Shown one piece after another: positions 40,128 through 49,059 of a stretch of DNA of 64,000 nucleotides. The stretch's first letter is position 1. Every line of letters starts with the position of its first letter. The notes below the pieces were generated by a model that was given only the letters and a program-made list of their open reading frames with translations, made no database searches and was not told the DNA's origin. Source of the DNA: an uncultured Saprospiraceae bacterium (GTDB lineage Bacteria; Bacteroidota; Bacteroidia; Chitinophagales; Saprospiraceae); NCBI GenBank assembly GCA_938045585.1, contig CALIAU010000002.1:1-64000 (forward strand), written 5' to 3'. A program made the translations under genes and the position numbers.

Positions 40128-40307
40128 TTATGCTTCTTCTACAGTTACTAAATGTTCAATTTTCTTAACCATCCCAAGTATTTGTGGGTTGACTTCTTTT
40201 ACCACAGACTGGTTCATTTTTCTTAAGCCAAGCGCTATCATCGTATCCTTCTGTCTCTTAGATCTATCGATTACGCTTTTAATCTGTGTTATTTTGATCT
40301 TTGCCAT
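40128..40307 (-). CDS. rpmD: Ribosomal protein L30
   Basis: A 59-residue frame lies between rpsE and rplO. It reads [20 protein letters not shown], continues [13 protein letters not shown], and ends with VTVEEA. This is the bacterial L30 pattern (two-strand, two-helix fold). It is of normal length. Confidence 0.93.
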   Translation of the reverse strand: MAKIKITQIKSVIDRSKRQKDTMIALGLRKMNQSVVKEVNPQILGMVKKIEHLVTVEEA

Positions 40308-40331
40308 TGTGCAAATTTTTTAAACGTTTAA

Positions 40332-40847
40332 TTATCCTTTAAAAACCTTCTCTAAAGGAATCCTTCTTTGTTTAGCAATAGTTTCTGGACCTCTCAACAA
40401 CTGAAGTGCATTAATTGTTGCTTTCACAACGTTATGCGGGTTAGAAGATCCTTGTGATTTTGCAAGTACATTTTGTACTCCAGCAATCTCTAGTACGGCT
40501 CTCATTGCTCCACCTGCGATTACCCCGGTACCATCAGAAGCTGGTTTGATGAGTACTTTTCCAGCACCATACTTTCCTTTTTGCTCATGTGGTATAGTTC
40601 CTTTATATAATGGAACTTTCACTAAACTTTTCTTAGCATTATCAACGGCTTTTGCAATTGACTCAGAAACATCTCTTGCTTTACCAAGACCGTGTCCTAC
40701 GGTACCCTTTCCGTCACCAACTACAACTAGAGCGGAGAAACTAAATGTTCTACCCCCTTTCGTTACCTTCGTTACTCTTCCAAGATGAACTAACTTTTCT
40801 TTAAGTTCGCTTGCATCTTTAGCGCGTATTCTTTGATTATCTGCCAT
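40332..40847 (-). CDS. rpsE: Ribosomal protein S5
   Basis: The 171-residue protein affects decoding accuracy and the mRNA entry tunnel. The double-stranded RNA-binding domain has [20 protein letters not shown] and [14 protein letters not shown]. The C-terminal domain has [20 protein letters not shown]. It is normal in length. Confidence 0.97.
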   Translation of the reverse strand: MADNQRIRAKDASELKEKLVHLGRVTKVTKGGRTFSFSALVVVGDGKGTVGHGLGKARDVSESIAKAVDNAKKSLVKVPLYKGTIPHEQKGKYGAGKVLIKPASDGTGVIAGGAMRAVLEIAGVQNVLAKSQGSSNPHNVVKATINALQLLRGPETIAKQRRIPLEKVFKG

Positions 40848-40856
40848 AATACTATT

Positions 40857-41198
40857 CTAAAATTTTAAACCTGATTCTCTTGCGGAATCAGCCAATGCTT
40901 TAATTCTACCGTGATAAATAAAACCTGATCTATCAAATACAACATCAGAGATGTCTTTTGATTTAGCAAGTTCTGCAATCTTTTGACCTACTTCCTTTGC
41001 TTGATTCATTTTTCCTTTTGTAGAGGATTCTAATGATGAAGCGCTTGCCATAGTAACACCTGCAGTGTCATCTATTAGTTGGCAGTAGATACTTTTGTTG
41101 CTTTTAAACACAGAAAATCTAGGCTTCGCTGCAGTTCCAGTGATGCTCTTTCTAATTCTGTGTTTTATTGTTTTTCTTCTTTGTGCTTTACTTTTCAT
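40857..41198 (-). CDS. rplR: Ribosomal protein L18
   Basis: The 113-residue protein binds 5S rRNA with L5. It has a basic N-terminus ([19 protein letters not shown]) and the conserved RPRFSVF-like [20 protein letters not shown] and [20 protein letters not shown] segments. It is normal in length. Confidence 0.97.
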   Translation of the reverse strand: MKSKAQRRKTIKHRIRKSITGTAAKPRFSVFKSNKSIYCQLIDDTAGVTMASASSLESSTKGKMNQAKEVGQKIAELAKSKDISDVVFDRSGFIYHGRIKALADSARESGLKF

Positions 41199-41225
41199 AG
41201 TAAGACAACTTATTATATTAAAAAA

Positions 41226-41777
41226 TTAACCAGCAGTTTTACCTGCTTTCTTTCTAACCACTTCGCCTTTAAATCTTACTCCCTTACCTTTGTATGGTTC
41301 AACTTTTCTAAACGCTCTTATTTTTGCAGCCACCTGTCCAATGAGTTGTTTGTCATTTGACTCCAAAATTATTGCAGGCGCCTTTCCTTTTTCCATTGCA
41401 GATGTCACTTTCACCTCAGCTGGTACTACGAAGTAAATTGGGTGAGAATACCCAAGTGTTAATTCGAGCATATTTCCAGTATTCGCTACTCTATAACCTA
41501 CACCTACAAGTTCGAGTTCTATTTTGTACCCCTCAGTCACTCCAACAACCATGTTGTTAATAAGAGATCTATATAAACCATGCAAGGCCTTATGTCTCTT
41601 TTGTTCTGTTGGACGTACTAGCTGCATGCTTCCATCTTCAATATTCATTTTGAAGTCTGGATCAATTTGTTGTGTAAGTTCACCTTTAGGACCCTTCACT
41701 GTTACAAGACCTGATGGGCTCATATCTAATGTTAATCCACTTGGTATTTCAATTATCGAATTTCCTACTCTAGACAT
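41226..41777 (-). CDS. rplF: Ribosomal protein L6
   Basis: The 183-residue protein has two similar domains: an N-terminal half with VTVKGPKGELTQ and a C-terminal half with YKGKGVRFKGEVVRKKAGK. It lies near the factor-binding site by the sarcin-ricin loop. It is normal in length. Confidence 0.97.
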   Translation of the reverse strand: MSRVGNSIIEIPSGLTLDMSPSGLVTVKGPKGELTQQIDPDFKMNIEDGSMQLVRPTEQKRHKALHGLYRSLINNMVVGVTEGYKIELELVGVGYRVANTGNMLELTLGYSHPIYFVVPAEVKVTSAMEKGKAPAIILESNDKQLIGQVAAKIRAFRKVEPYKGKGVRFKGEVVRKKAGKTAG

Positions 41778-41789
41778 AATACTTATATT

Positions 41790-42194
41790 TTAGTATACGT
41801 AGCAAAGGAGTTCACCTCCTACGTTCTGACTTTTTGCTTGTTTATCCGTCATTACTCCTTTTGAAGTAGAGACGATGCACACTCCTAGACCATTAATAAT
41901 TCTAGGAATTTCTTGTGATTTGGAATATTGTCTCAAACCAGACTTACTAATTCTACCACACTTCTTGATCACAGGATCTTTAGTAATAGGATCATACTTC
42001 AAGGCTATTTTAATTAGTCCTTGTTTTCCTGCTGCATCATCAAATGTATATTTATAGATATACCCTTGATCGTAGAGGATCTCAGTGATCTTTTTCTTAA
42101 GATTAGAAGCAGGAATTTCCACAATTCTGTGTCGTGCTAATTGTGCATTTCTGATTCTTGTCAAGTAATCTGCTATTGGATCTGTAACAGCCAT
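41790..42194 (-). CDS. rpsH: Ribosomal protein S8
   Basis: The 134-residue 16S-binding protein has TDPIADYLTRIRNAQLA at the start and the C-terminal GLGVCIVSTSKGVMTD core with the closing GGELLCYVY. In enteric bacteria S8 represses the spc operon by binding an mRNA site near L5; such a site was not identified here. Confidence 0.97.
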   Translation of the reverse strand: MAVTDPIADYLTRIRNAQLARHRIVEIPASNLKKKITEILYDQGYIYKYTFDDAAGKQGLIKIALKYDPITKDPVIKKCGRISKSGLRQYSKSQEIPRIINGLGVCIVSTSKGVMTDKQAKSQNVGGELLCYVY

Positions 42195-42214
42195 ATTCTT
42201 TTCTTATTATAAGT

Positions 42215-42484
42215 TTACCAACTTGCTTTAGTTACTCCAGGAATTTTTCCTGATAGCGCCATTTCTCTAAATGTCACTCTATTAATTCCAAATTTTCTCA
42301 TGTAGCCCTTAGGTCTTCCAGTCAATCTACATCTATTATGCAATCTGATTTTACATGAGTTTTTAGGCAACTTGTCTAATTCTTCCCACTTGCCTTCTTT
42401 TTTCAATTGAGCTCTAAGAGCAGCGTACTTTTTTACAAGTTTTCTTCTCTTTTCTTCTCTTGCTATTAATGCTTTTCTAGCCAT
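42215..42484 (-). CDS. rpsN: Ribosomal protein S14 (zinc-free long form)
   Basis: This is the 89-residue long type. The C-terminal region has [19 protein letters not shown] and [12 protein letters not shown]. Only two Cys are present, not the four of the short zinc form. Its start overlaps the end of rplE by 8 bases, so translation is likely coupled. Confidence 0.96.
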   Translation of the reverse strand: MARKALIAREEKRRKLVKKYAALRAQLKKEGKWEELDKLPKNSCKIRLHNRCRLTGRPKGYMRKFGINRVTFREMALSGKIPGVTKASW

Positions 42485-43046
42485 TGACTGCTGTAGTTTG
42501 ATTTTTAAATGGTAGTCCCAATAATTTTAATAATTCTAATGCCTCACTATCTGTCTTTGCACTTGTAACAAATGTTATATCCATTCCAGTAATCTTAGCA
42601 ACGTTGTCAAGATTAATTTCTGGAAATATAATTTGCTCCTTTATACCGAGCGTATAGTTTCCTCTTCCATCAAAACTTTTATCACTGATTCCTCTAAAGT
42701 CACGTACCCTAGGTAGAGCAACTGCAACAAGTCTATCGAGAAATTCATACATCTGATGTGCACGTAATGTAGTTCTTGCTCCGATCACCATTCCTTCTCT
42801 CAATTTAAAGTTTGATACAGATTTCTTTGCCTTAGTAGGCACTGCTTTTTGACCTGCAATTACAGTAAGTTCTTTAAGTGCATTATCAGCCAGCTTTTTA
42901 TCCTGTGTTGCAAGACCAACTCCTTGATTGATTGAAATCTTTTCCAATCTTGGGCATTGCATGATTGTCTTGTAGCCAAATTTTTCCATTAGCTTAGGTA
43001 CAATCTCATCTTTATATTTGGCTCTTAACCTTGGTGTATAACTCAT
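42477..43046 (-). CDS. rplE: Ribosomal protein L5
   Basis: The 189-residue 5S rRNA-binding protein has [20 protein letters not shown] at the start and [15 protein letters not shown]. Later come [19 protein letters not shown] and the Asp/Thr-rich [16 protein letters not shown]. It starts on the last base of the rplX stop (TAATG). Confidence 0.97.
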   Translation of the reverse strand: MSYTPRLRAKYKDEIVPKLMEKFGYKTIMQCPRLEKISINQGVGLATQDKKLADNALKELTVIAGQKAVPTKAKKSVSNFKLREGMVIGARTTLRAHQMYEFLDRLVAVALPRVRDFRGISDKSFDGRGNYTLGIKEQIIFPEINLDNVAKITGMDITFVTSAKTDSEALELLKLLGLPFKNQTTAVNG

Positions 43047-43381
43047 TACTTAATAATTTCTCCAGAGTTTTTAGAATATCTTGTTGATTTCCCATCCACT
43101 ATCTTTCTTCCTATTCTTGTCGGCTTTCCTGATTTAGGATCGATAAGCATAAGGTTTGAGATATGTATAGGTGAAGCCATTTCGCTGATACCACCTGGGT
43201 TATCATTTGAAGGCTTCGTATGCTTTTTCACCATGTTCCATCCTTCTACGATAGCTCTATACTGCTTAGGGAAAATTTCTAGAATAACGCCTTCCTCATT
43301 TCTGTGTTTTCCAGCAATGATTCTTACTTTATCTCCCTTTTTAATATGTATCTTTTTAGGTACAGATTTATTCTTAATCAT
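43046..43381 (-). CDS. rplX: Ribosomal protein L24
   Basis: The 111-residue assembly-initiator protein has the KOW motif [19 protein letters not shown]. The C-terminal segment [20 protein letters not shown] is typical of bacterial L24. It is normal in length. Confidence 0.96.
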   Translation of the reverse strand: MIKNKSVPKKIHIKKGDKVRIIAGKHRNEEGVILEIFPKQYRAIVEGWNMVKKHTKPSNDNPGGISEMASPIHISNLMLIDPKSGKPTRIGRKIVDGKSTRYSKNSGEIIK

Positions 43382-43391
43382 GATTCAAAAT

Positions 43392-43757
43392 TTAAAGCAC
43401 CTCAGGTGCTAGTGATACAATTCTCATGTAATCTTTATCTCTCAATTCTCTTGCCACAGGTCCAAAAATCCTTGTTCCTCTTGGCTCGTCATTTGGTGTT
43501 AACAATACAACTGCGTTGTCATCAAAACGGATGTAAGAACCATCTTTTCTTCTTATCTCTTTCTTTGTTCTTACGATCACTGCTGGTGAAACCAATCCTT
43601 TCTTCACACCACCTGGAGAACTTTGCTTAACGGAAACTACAATCTTGTCTCCTACAGAAGCGTATCTTCTTTTAGATCCTCCTAGCACACGGATACAAAG
43701 TACCTCTTTGGCACCTGAGTTATCGGCTACTTTTAATCTGGATTCTTGCTGTATCAT
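43392..43757 (-). CDS. rplN: Ribosomal protein L14
   Basis: The 121-residue five-stranded barrel protein sits at the subunit interface. It has [40 protein letters not shown] and the ending [12 protein letters not shown]-like [12 protein letters not shown]. It is normal in length. Confidence 0.97.
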   Translation of the reverse strand: MIQQESRLKVADNSGAKEVLCIRVLGGSKRRYASVGDKIVVSVKQSSPGGVKKGLVSPAVIVRTKKEIRRKDGSYIRFDDNAVVLLTPNDEPRGTRIFGPVARELRDKDYMRIVSLAPEVL

Positions 43758-43765
43758 TTAAAATA

Positions 43766-44026
43766 CTATTTTGCTTTTTCAATAATTTCTACCAAAGACC
43801 AACGCTTTCTTTTACTCAAAGGTCTTGATTCGATAATCTTAACTGTGTCACCTACGTTGCACTCATTCGACTCATCATGGGCAAGAAACTTTTTAGATTT
43901 CTTTACAAACTTTCCGTAGATAGGGTGTCTAAGTCTTCTTCTAACTAATACTGAGATGGTTTTATCCATGGATGTACTAGAGACAACACCAATACGTTGT
44001 TTTTTATTTGTTGTAGTATTTTCCAT
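43766..44026 (-). CDS. rpsQ: Ribosomal protein S17
   Basis: The 86-residue OB-fold 16S-binding protein has [20 protein letters not shown], then [14 protein letters not shown], and [18 protein letters not shown]. Its ATG shares one base with the rpmC stop. Confidence 0.96.
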   Translation of the reverse strand: MENTTTNKKQRIGVVSSTSMDKTISVLVRRRLRHPIYGKFVKKSKKFLAHDESNECNVGDTVKIIESRPLSKRKRWSLVEIIEKAK

Positions 44027-44277
44027 TATCTTCTTGCGCGTTTTTTGGATCTTTTAAGTTGAGCTTTTTCATCTAATGCAGCTACCTCTCTTCTTCTCAC
44101 CTCTGTTTTCAATCTTGCGATATCTCTTCTTACCTCTTTTAGAGTTAAAGGATTATCCAATCCTCTTACTTCATGATCAAATCTCATTTTTCTAAACTGA
44201 GTTACTGTCTCCGTTAGTTCGTTGCTAAGATCTGCATCTGAAAATTCCTGCAATTCTAAAAATTTCTTTGAAGGCAT
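44026..44277 (-). CDS. rpmC: Ribosomal protein L29
   Basis: The 83-residue two-helix protein lies by the nascent-peptide exit. The core is [20 protein letters not shown], then [19 protein letters not shown] and [16 protein letters not shown]. It is slightly longer than usual because of a basic tail. Confidence 0.95.
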   Translation of the reverse strand: MPSKKFLELQEFSDADLSNELTETVTQFRKMRFDHEVRGLDNPLTLKEVRRDIARLKTEVRRREVAALDEKAQLKRSKKRARR

Positions 44278-44283
44278 AATGTA

Positions 44284-44703
44284 TTAATCTTGGTAATCTA
44301 ATCTTGTTACTGTCTTAGTCAATACTGGTAACTTCTGTGCTGCCAGTCTTAATGCTTCAGTTGCAATCTCTCTAGAAACACCGTCCAATTCGAACATGAT
44401 TTTTCCAGGTTTGATAACTGCAACATAATGATCTAGAGCTCCCTTACCCTTTCCCATCCTTACCTCTGCAGGCTTACTGGTCATAGGCTTATCAGGAAAA
44501 ACACGGATCCAAACTTTTCCTTCCCTGTTCATGTATCTCGTCATGGCAATCCTTGCAGCTTCAATCTGTCTACTTGTCAATCTTCCTCTTTCCACTGACT
44601 TAAGGCCAAATGAACCGAAAGCAACTGTGCTACCTCTGAGTGCCATTCCCTTGTTCCTTCCTTTGTGCGTCTTTCTGTATTTCGTACGTTTAGGTTGTAA
44701 CAT
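44284..44703 (-). CDS. rplP: Ribosomal protein L16
   Basis: The 139-residue protein organises the A-site region of 23S rRNA. It has [25 protein letters not shown]-like [29 protein letters not shown]-like [13 protein letters not shown] and [19 protein letters not shown]. It is normal in length. Confidence 0.97.
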   Translation of the reverse strand: MLQPKRTKYRKTHKGRNKGMALRGSTVAFGSFGLKSVERGRLTSRQIEAARIAMTRYMNREGKVWIRVFPDKPMTSKPAEVRMGKGKGALDHYVAVIKPGKIMFELDGVSREIATEALRLAAQKLPVLTKTVTRLDYQD

Positions 44704-44740
44704 TTCTTTATTTTATTTCTGTGTCTCTAAATCTAATTAA

Positions 44741-45505
44741 TTAACGTCTTCCTCCGCCTCTGTTATCTCTTCCTCTTCCACCACCACGGTTATCTCTTCC
44801 TCTTCCTCTTCCACCACCGCGGTTATCTCTTCCTCTTCCACCTTTTTGGTCAACACCTACGTTAGGTGATAAGTCTCTTTTTCCTAATACTTCTCCTTTA
44901 CAAATCCACACTTTAATGCCAATCTTCCCATATACTGTTTGCGCTTCTTGTAAAGCGTAATCAATATCTGCTCTAAAGGTTTGTAAGGGTGTTCTACCAT
45001 CTTTAAATTCTTCAGAACGTGCCATCTCTGCTCCATTTAATCTACCTGAGATTCTCACTTTAATACCTTCTGCACCTGCTCGCATTGTAGATTGGATAGC
45101 CATCTTAGTAGCTCTTCTATAGTTAACTCTTCCCTCTAATTGCTTCGCAATTGATTCACCAACAATGTTCGCATCTAATTCAGGCTTTCTGATTTCGATG
45201 ATATTAATCTGCACATCAGAACCAGTTAACTTCTTGAGCTCTTCTCTTAGTCTATCAACTTCTGAACCACCTTTACCAATTATGATACCTGGTCTTGAAG
45301 TATGGATAGTAACCGTAATTCTCTTCAAAGTTCTTTCGATCACAATTCTTGCGATACCACCTTTAACGATCCTTGCTTTGATATATCTTCTGATCTTCTC
45401 GTCACCTATCACATTATCAGCAAAGTTCTTTCCACCGAACCAGTTAGAGTCCCATCCCTTGATGATGCCTAATCTGTTACCTATTGGATTTGTTTTTTGA
45501 CCCAT
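44741..45505 (-). CDS. rpsC: Ribosomal protein S3 with an RGG-repeat tail
   Basis: In this 254-residue protein the N-terminal KH domain has [20 protein letters not shown], and the C-terminal domain has [20 protein letters not shown]. The last 32 residues are three or four repeats of GRGRDNRGG, ending GGGRR. Bacterial S3 tails are variable, but this eukaryote-like RGG/RGRD array is unusual and would be strongly basic. S3 shapes the mRNA entry and helicase site, so the tail may reach mRNA there. Confidence 0.96.
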   Translation of the reverse strand: MGQKTNPIGNRLGIIKGWDSNWFGGKNFADNVIGDEKIRRYIKARIVKGGIARIVIERTLKRITVTIHTSRPGIIIGKGGSEVDRLREELKKLTGSDVQINIIEIRKPELDANIVGESIAKQLEGRVNYRRATKMAIQSTMRAGAEGIKVRISGRLNGAEMARSEEFKDGRTPLQTFRADIDYALQEAQTVYGKIGIKVWICKGEVLGKRDLSPNVGVDQKGGRGRDNRGGGRGRGRDNRGGGRGRDNRGGGRR

Positions 45506-45530
45506 ATATGGATTATCTTAAGTGTTTAAT

Positions 45531-45914
45531 TTATTCTGTTTCTGTTTCAACTCCCTCGTTCTCTATCTCCTTCTTGTTCTCTACTATCAACGTCACGTGG
45601 TTTGTTCTTTTTCTAATTCTATGTGCTCTACCGTGTGGTGCTGGTCTAAATCTTTTTAAGAATGTTCCACCATCTACTTTTGCAATCTTCACAAAAAGAT
45701 CATAGTCATCCGCATTGTATGCCATGTCCAATTTACCTTCCCAGTTAGATATTGCAGAAAGCAATACTTTTTCTAACCAACCTCCAGCTTCTCTTTTGCT
45801 AAACTTGAGGATATTCAATGCCTCGTCTACATTTTTACCACGTATACTATCCACTACCAATCTCATCTTTCTGGCAGACATCGGACAATTTTTAAGTTTT
45901 GCTACAGCTTCCAT
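45531..45914 (-). CDS. rplV: Ribosomal protein L22
   Basis: The 127-residue protein has a globular domain beginning KLKNCPMSARKMRLVVDSIR and the extended loop RFRPAPHGRAHRIRKRTNHV, which lines the exit tunnel and is the site of macrolide-resistance changes. The tail is acidic (IENEGVETETE). Confidence 0.96.
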   Translation of the reverse strand: MEAVAKLKNCPMSARKMRLVVDSIRGKNVDEALNILKFSKREAGGWLEKVLLSAISNWEGKLDMAYNADDYDLFVKIAKVDGGTFLKRFRPAPHGRAHRIRKRTNHVTLIVENKKEIENEGVETETE

Positions 45915-45935
45915 GTTGTATTAATTTCTAATGAA

Positions 45936-46202
45936 TTACTTTCTGTTTCCAGAATGACCTCTATACGTTCTTGTTGGTGAAAATTCACCTAATTTATGTC
46001 CTACCATGTTTTCTGTTACATACACAGGAACAAATGTTTTTCCATTATGTACTGCAATTGTAAGTCCAACCATGCCAGGAATAATCATTGAAGATCTTGA
46101 CCAAGTCTTAATTACAGACTTTTTGTTAGACTCTTGCGCCGCTTCAATTTTCTTAAGCAGCTTGTTAAAAACGTATGGACCTTTTTTTACTGATCTAGCC
46201 AT
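45936..46202 (-). CDS. rpsS: Ribosomal protein S19
   Basis: The 88-residue head protein pairs with S13. It has [39 protein letters not shown] and the end [18 protein letters not shown]. It is normal in length. Confidence 0.97.
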   Translation of the reverse strand: MARSVKKGPYVFNKLLKKIEAAQESNKKSVIKTWSRSSMIIPGMVGLTIAVHNGKTFVPVYVTENMVGHKLGEFSPTRTYRGHSGNRK

Positions 46203-46209
46203 TCTTTAA

Positions 46210-47037
46210 TTATTTCTTACGTTTTGTAATTATCAATTTTGAAGACGGTTTGTTCTTATTTCTCGTTTTCTGACCCTTTGCCATCACACCAGTTCTTGAT
46301 CTCGGGTGTCCTCCTGAAGATTTACCTTCACCACCACCCATCGGGTGATCTACTGGGTTCATCGCTACCCCTCTTACTCTCGGTCTTCTACCTAACCATC
46401 TTTTTCTACCTGCCTTTCCAAATACCTGCTGACCGTGATCAGGATTAGAAGTTGTTCCCATTGTTGCTTTACACGTAAGTAAGATTTTTCTTACTTCACC
46501 AGAAGGTAATTTCACAATAGCGTACTTTCCTTCTTTCCCCATAAGAACACCATTTGTTCCTGCTGATCTTGCAAGTACTGCTCCTCTTCCTGGTTCTAAT
46601 TCTATAGCATGAATACTAGAACCTAAAGGAATTGCGCTTAAGAACATTGCATGTCCAACATTTGGTAATGCATTCTCACCTGATAATATCTCGTCTCCCA
46701 CATTAATTTTGTCTGGAGCAATAATATATCTCTTCTCACCATCCGCATAGTTGATCAAAGCAATGTATGCTGATCTATTTGGATCGTATTCTATAGTAGC
46801 AACTTTTCCAGGAATGTTATGCTTATTCCTTTTGAAGTCGATTACTCTATATTTTCTTTTGTGTCCACCACCTATGTTACGCACGGTCATTTTACCGTCA
46901 TGGTTTCTACCACCAGACTGTGTCTTACCCTTAACAAGTTTCTTCAAAGGCTTATTCCCCTGAGACAACTCTTGGAAGGTATTAGACACTCTATGTCTAA
47001 GTCCTGGTGTAATTGGATTATACTTTTTTACTGGCAT
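46210..47037 (-). CDS. rplB: Ribosomal protein L2
   Basis: The 275-residue protein is needed for subunit joining and peptidyl transferase structure. It has [21 protein letters not shown] and the conserved [20 protein letters not shown] segment with the key His. It is normal in length. Confidence 0.97.
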   Translation of the reverse strand: MPVKKYNPITPGLRHRVSNTFQELSQGNKPLKKLVKGKTQSGGRNHDGKMTVRNIGGGHKRKYRVIDFKRNKHNIPGKVATIEYDPNRSAYIALINYADGEKRYIIAPDKINVGDEILSGENALPNVGHAMFLSAIPLGSSIHAIELEPGRGAVLARSAGTNGVLMGKEGKYAIVKLPSGEVRKILLTCKATMGTTSNPDHGQQVFGKAGRKRWLGRRPRVRGVAMNPVDHPMGGGEGKSSGGHPRSRTGVMAKGQKTRNKNKPSSKLIITKRKK

Positions 47038-47050
47038 CTTTATCCTTTAT

Positions 47051-47347
47051 TTATATATCTCCGAAAAGATCTATAGTTTCCCCTGTTGCCAGGGTTACAA
47101 TTGCTTTTTTATAAGAGCTCACCATACCTTTGATTACTCCTGATTTTGTGTTTCTGCTTTTTCTTTTACCAGGTACTACCATAGTATTTACAGAAGAAAC
47201 ATTTACACCATAGAGTGCCTCCACAGCAGATCTAATTTCGATCTTGTTTGCTCTTTTATTTACGATGAAGCTATACTTTCCAGAATTCTCACTTAGTGCG
47301 TCAGACTTCTCAGAAATAATAGGTTTTATCAATACGTTCTTATTCAT
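47051..47347 (-). CDS. rplW: Ribosomal protein L23
   Basis: The 98-residue protein provides the docking site for trigger factor and SRP at the exit tunnel. It has LIKPIISEKSDALSENSGKY, then FIVNKRANKIEIRSAVEALY and VNTMVVPGKRKSRN. It is normal in length. Confidence 0.96.
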   Translation of the reverse strand: MNKNVLIKPIISEKSDALSENSGKYSFIVNKRANKIEIRSAVEALYGVNVSSVNTMVVPGKRKSRNTKSGVIKGMVSSYKKAIVTLATGETIDLFGDI

Positions 47348-47354
47348 CCTAAAA

Positions 47355-47981
47355 TTATTTATAAGACTCTTTAAGTTTTTCTATAGCACCTTCTGAGAAC
47401 ACGATAGTTTTAGCATTCATGATATCATACACATTCAAATTCTGTGCTGGTACTACTCCTGACTTTGCAATATTTCTTGCTGACAGGTATAAATTTTTAT
47501 CTACATCGGAAGTAACAAATACAGTCTTTTGTCCATTCAAAGCAAGGTTTGAAATAACATTAGTCATTTCGCTTGTTTTAGGTTGGTCAAAAGTAAAGTC
47601 TTCGATTACTTTAATTTCTCCGTTGTTCATTTTCTGAGACAATGCTGAGGCTCTTGCTAAGGTTTTCACCTTCTTATTCAACTTCACGCTATATGTTCTT
47701 GGTCTAGGACCAAACATTCTACCTCCCCCTTTAAAAACACCACTCTTGATAGAACCTGCTCTTGCCGTACCGGTGCCCTTCTGTTTCTTGATCTTCCTAG
47801 TTGAACCAGCAATCTCACCTCTTTCTTTGGCTTTATGCGTTCCCTGTCTCTGAGCAGCATTATACGACTTAACTGCTAAGTAAATAGCATGTTCATTTGG
47901 CTCTAGACCAAATATATTGTCAGGTAAATCAATTGATCTTCCTGCTGCTTGTCCGTTTATATTTAATACGTCTACTTTCAT
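47355..47981 (-). CDS. rplD: Ribosomal protein L4
   Basis: From the ATG at 47981 it has 208 residues. A TTG six codons upstream would overlap rplC and is less likely. The tunnel loop is seen in GSTRKIKKQKGTGTARAGS and GVFKGGGRMFGPRPRTY. In E. coli L4 represses its own operon by acting on the S10 leader; no such leader exists in front of rpsJ here, but see the rpsJ-rplC hairpins. Confidence 0.96.
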   Translation of the reverse strand: MKVDVLNINGQAAGRSIDLPDNIFGLEPNEHAIYLAVKSYNAAQRQGTHKAKERGEIAGSTRKIKKQKGTGTARAGSIKSGVFKGGGRMFGPRPRTYSVKLNKKVKTLARASALSQKMNNGEIKVIEDFTFDQPKTSEMTNVISNLALNGQKTVFVTSDVDKNLYLSARNIAKSGVVPAQNLNVYDIMNAKTIVFSEGAIEKLKESYK

Positions 47982-47988
47982 TTTCGAA

Positions 47989-48609
47989 TTACTTTTCAAT
48001 AATTACTAATGAACCCTTAAAACCCGGAACAGCTCCTTTTACTAGTAAGAGGTGCTTTTCTGGCATTATTTTTAAGATTTCTAAATTTTGAATCTTTACT
48101 CTATTTCCACCAGTTCTTCCGCCCATTCTCATTCCCTTGATAACTTTCGAAGGAGTAGAGGCTGCACCGATGGAACCAGGAGCTCTTTGTCTGTTATGCT
48201 GACCGTGTGTTGCATCTCCAACTCCTTTAAAATTGTAACGCTTTACAACCCCTTGGAATCCCTTTCCTTTCGTTGAGCCTATTGCGTTCACAATATCTCC
48301 CTCTTCAAACACCTCATCAACGGTAATAGCATCTCCTTCTTTCTTCTCAAGAGTGCTATCACGTAATTCAGTGATCTTTTGGCCTGCTGCAACACCTGCC
48401 TTTTTATAATGCCCTAACAGAGCATTTGATACGTTTTTCTCTTTACGCGAACCAAAAGAAACCTGAATAGCATTGTAGCCATCAGATTCTGATGTTTTGA
48501 CCTGCGTAACATAGTTAGGTAGTGCCTCAATGATGGTACATGCCACATTGGATCCTGACGCATCATAGATGCTTGTCATACCTATTTTTTTACCGACTAA
48601 ACCGTTCAT
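47989..48609 (-). CDS. rplC: Ribosomal protein L3
   Basis: The 206-residue protein reaches the peptidyl transferase centre. It has MNGLVGKKIGMTSIYDASG, the loop GVVKRYNFKGVGDATHGQ with HNRQRAPGSIGAAS, and RMGGRTGGNRVKIQNLEIL. It is normal in length. Confidence 0.97.
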   Translation of the reverse strand: MNGLVGKKIGMTSIYDASGSNVACTIIEALPNYVTQVKTSESDGYNAIQVSFGSRKEKNVSNALLGHYKKAGVAAGQKITELRDSTLEKKEGDAITVDEVFEEGDIVNAIGSTKGKGFQGVVKRYNFKGVGDATHGQHNRQRAPGSIGAASTPSKVIKGMRMGGRTGGNRVKIQNLEILKIMPEKHLLLVKGAVPGFKGSLVIIEK

Positions 48610-48620
48610 CTATATATCTT

Positions 48621-48657
48621 GGTTTAAGTTAAACCATATATCAGCCGCACAAGTGCG
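48621..48657 (-). other. Two hairpins between rpsJ and rplC
   Basis: In the 79-base spacer, CGCAC-TT-GTGCG (48646-48657) and GGTTTAACTTAAACC (48621-48635, extended by TATAT/ATATA pairs) form two successive stem-loops on the transcript just before the rplC start. Neither has a T-run. This is one of the larger gaps in the superoperon and may be a regulatory or processing site. Confidence 0.4.
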
Positions 48658-48688
48658 CCCGAAATTTATTTATTATTTAATAACCAGA

Positions 48689-48997
48689 CTAGGTAAGTTT
48701 GACCTGAATATCTACTCCGCTAGGCAGTTCTAATTTTGACAATGCGTCAACCGTTTTCTGCGTTGGTGTGTAGATTTCAATAAGTCTTTTGTGCGTGCGG
48801 ATCTGGAACTGCTCTCGAGCTTTCTTATTTACGTGTGGAGATTTCAACACAGTAAATACTTCTTTCTCGGAAGGCAGCGGAATCGGTCCAGAAATAACGG
48901 CACCACTTGATCTTACCGTCTTCACAATCTTCTCCGTTGACTTATCGACCAAATTATGGTCGTAAGAGCGAAGTTTGATTCTGATTTTTTGATTCAT
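48689..48997 (-). CDS. rpsJ: Ribosomal protein S10
   Basis: The 102-residue protein has [20 protein letters not shown], then [20 protein letters not shown] and [20 protein letters not shown]. Besides its ribosomal role it is the NusE transcription factor. It directly follows fusA with a 62-base gap and no tuf gene between. Confidence 0.97.
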   Translation of the reverse strand: MNQKIRIKLRSYDHNLVDKSTEKIVKTVRSSGAVISGPIPLPSEKEVFTVLKSPHVNKKAREQFQIRTHKRLIEIYTPTQKTVDALSKLELPSGVDIQVKLT

Positions 48998-49059
48998 AAC
49001 CTAGTTATATTGTTAAAATGAGGCGCGAATATACGACTCTTTTATTATTTACAAATTTA

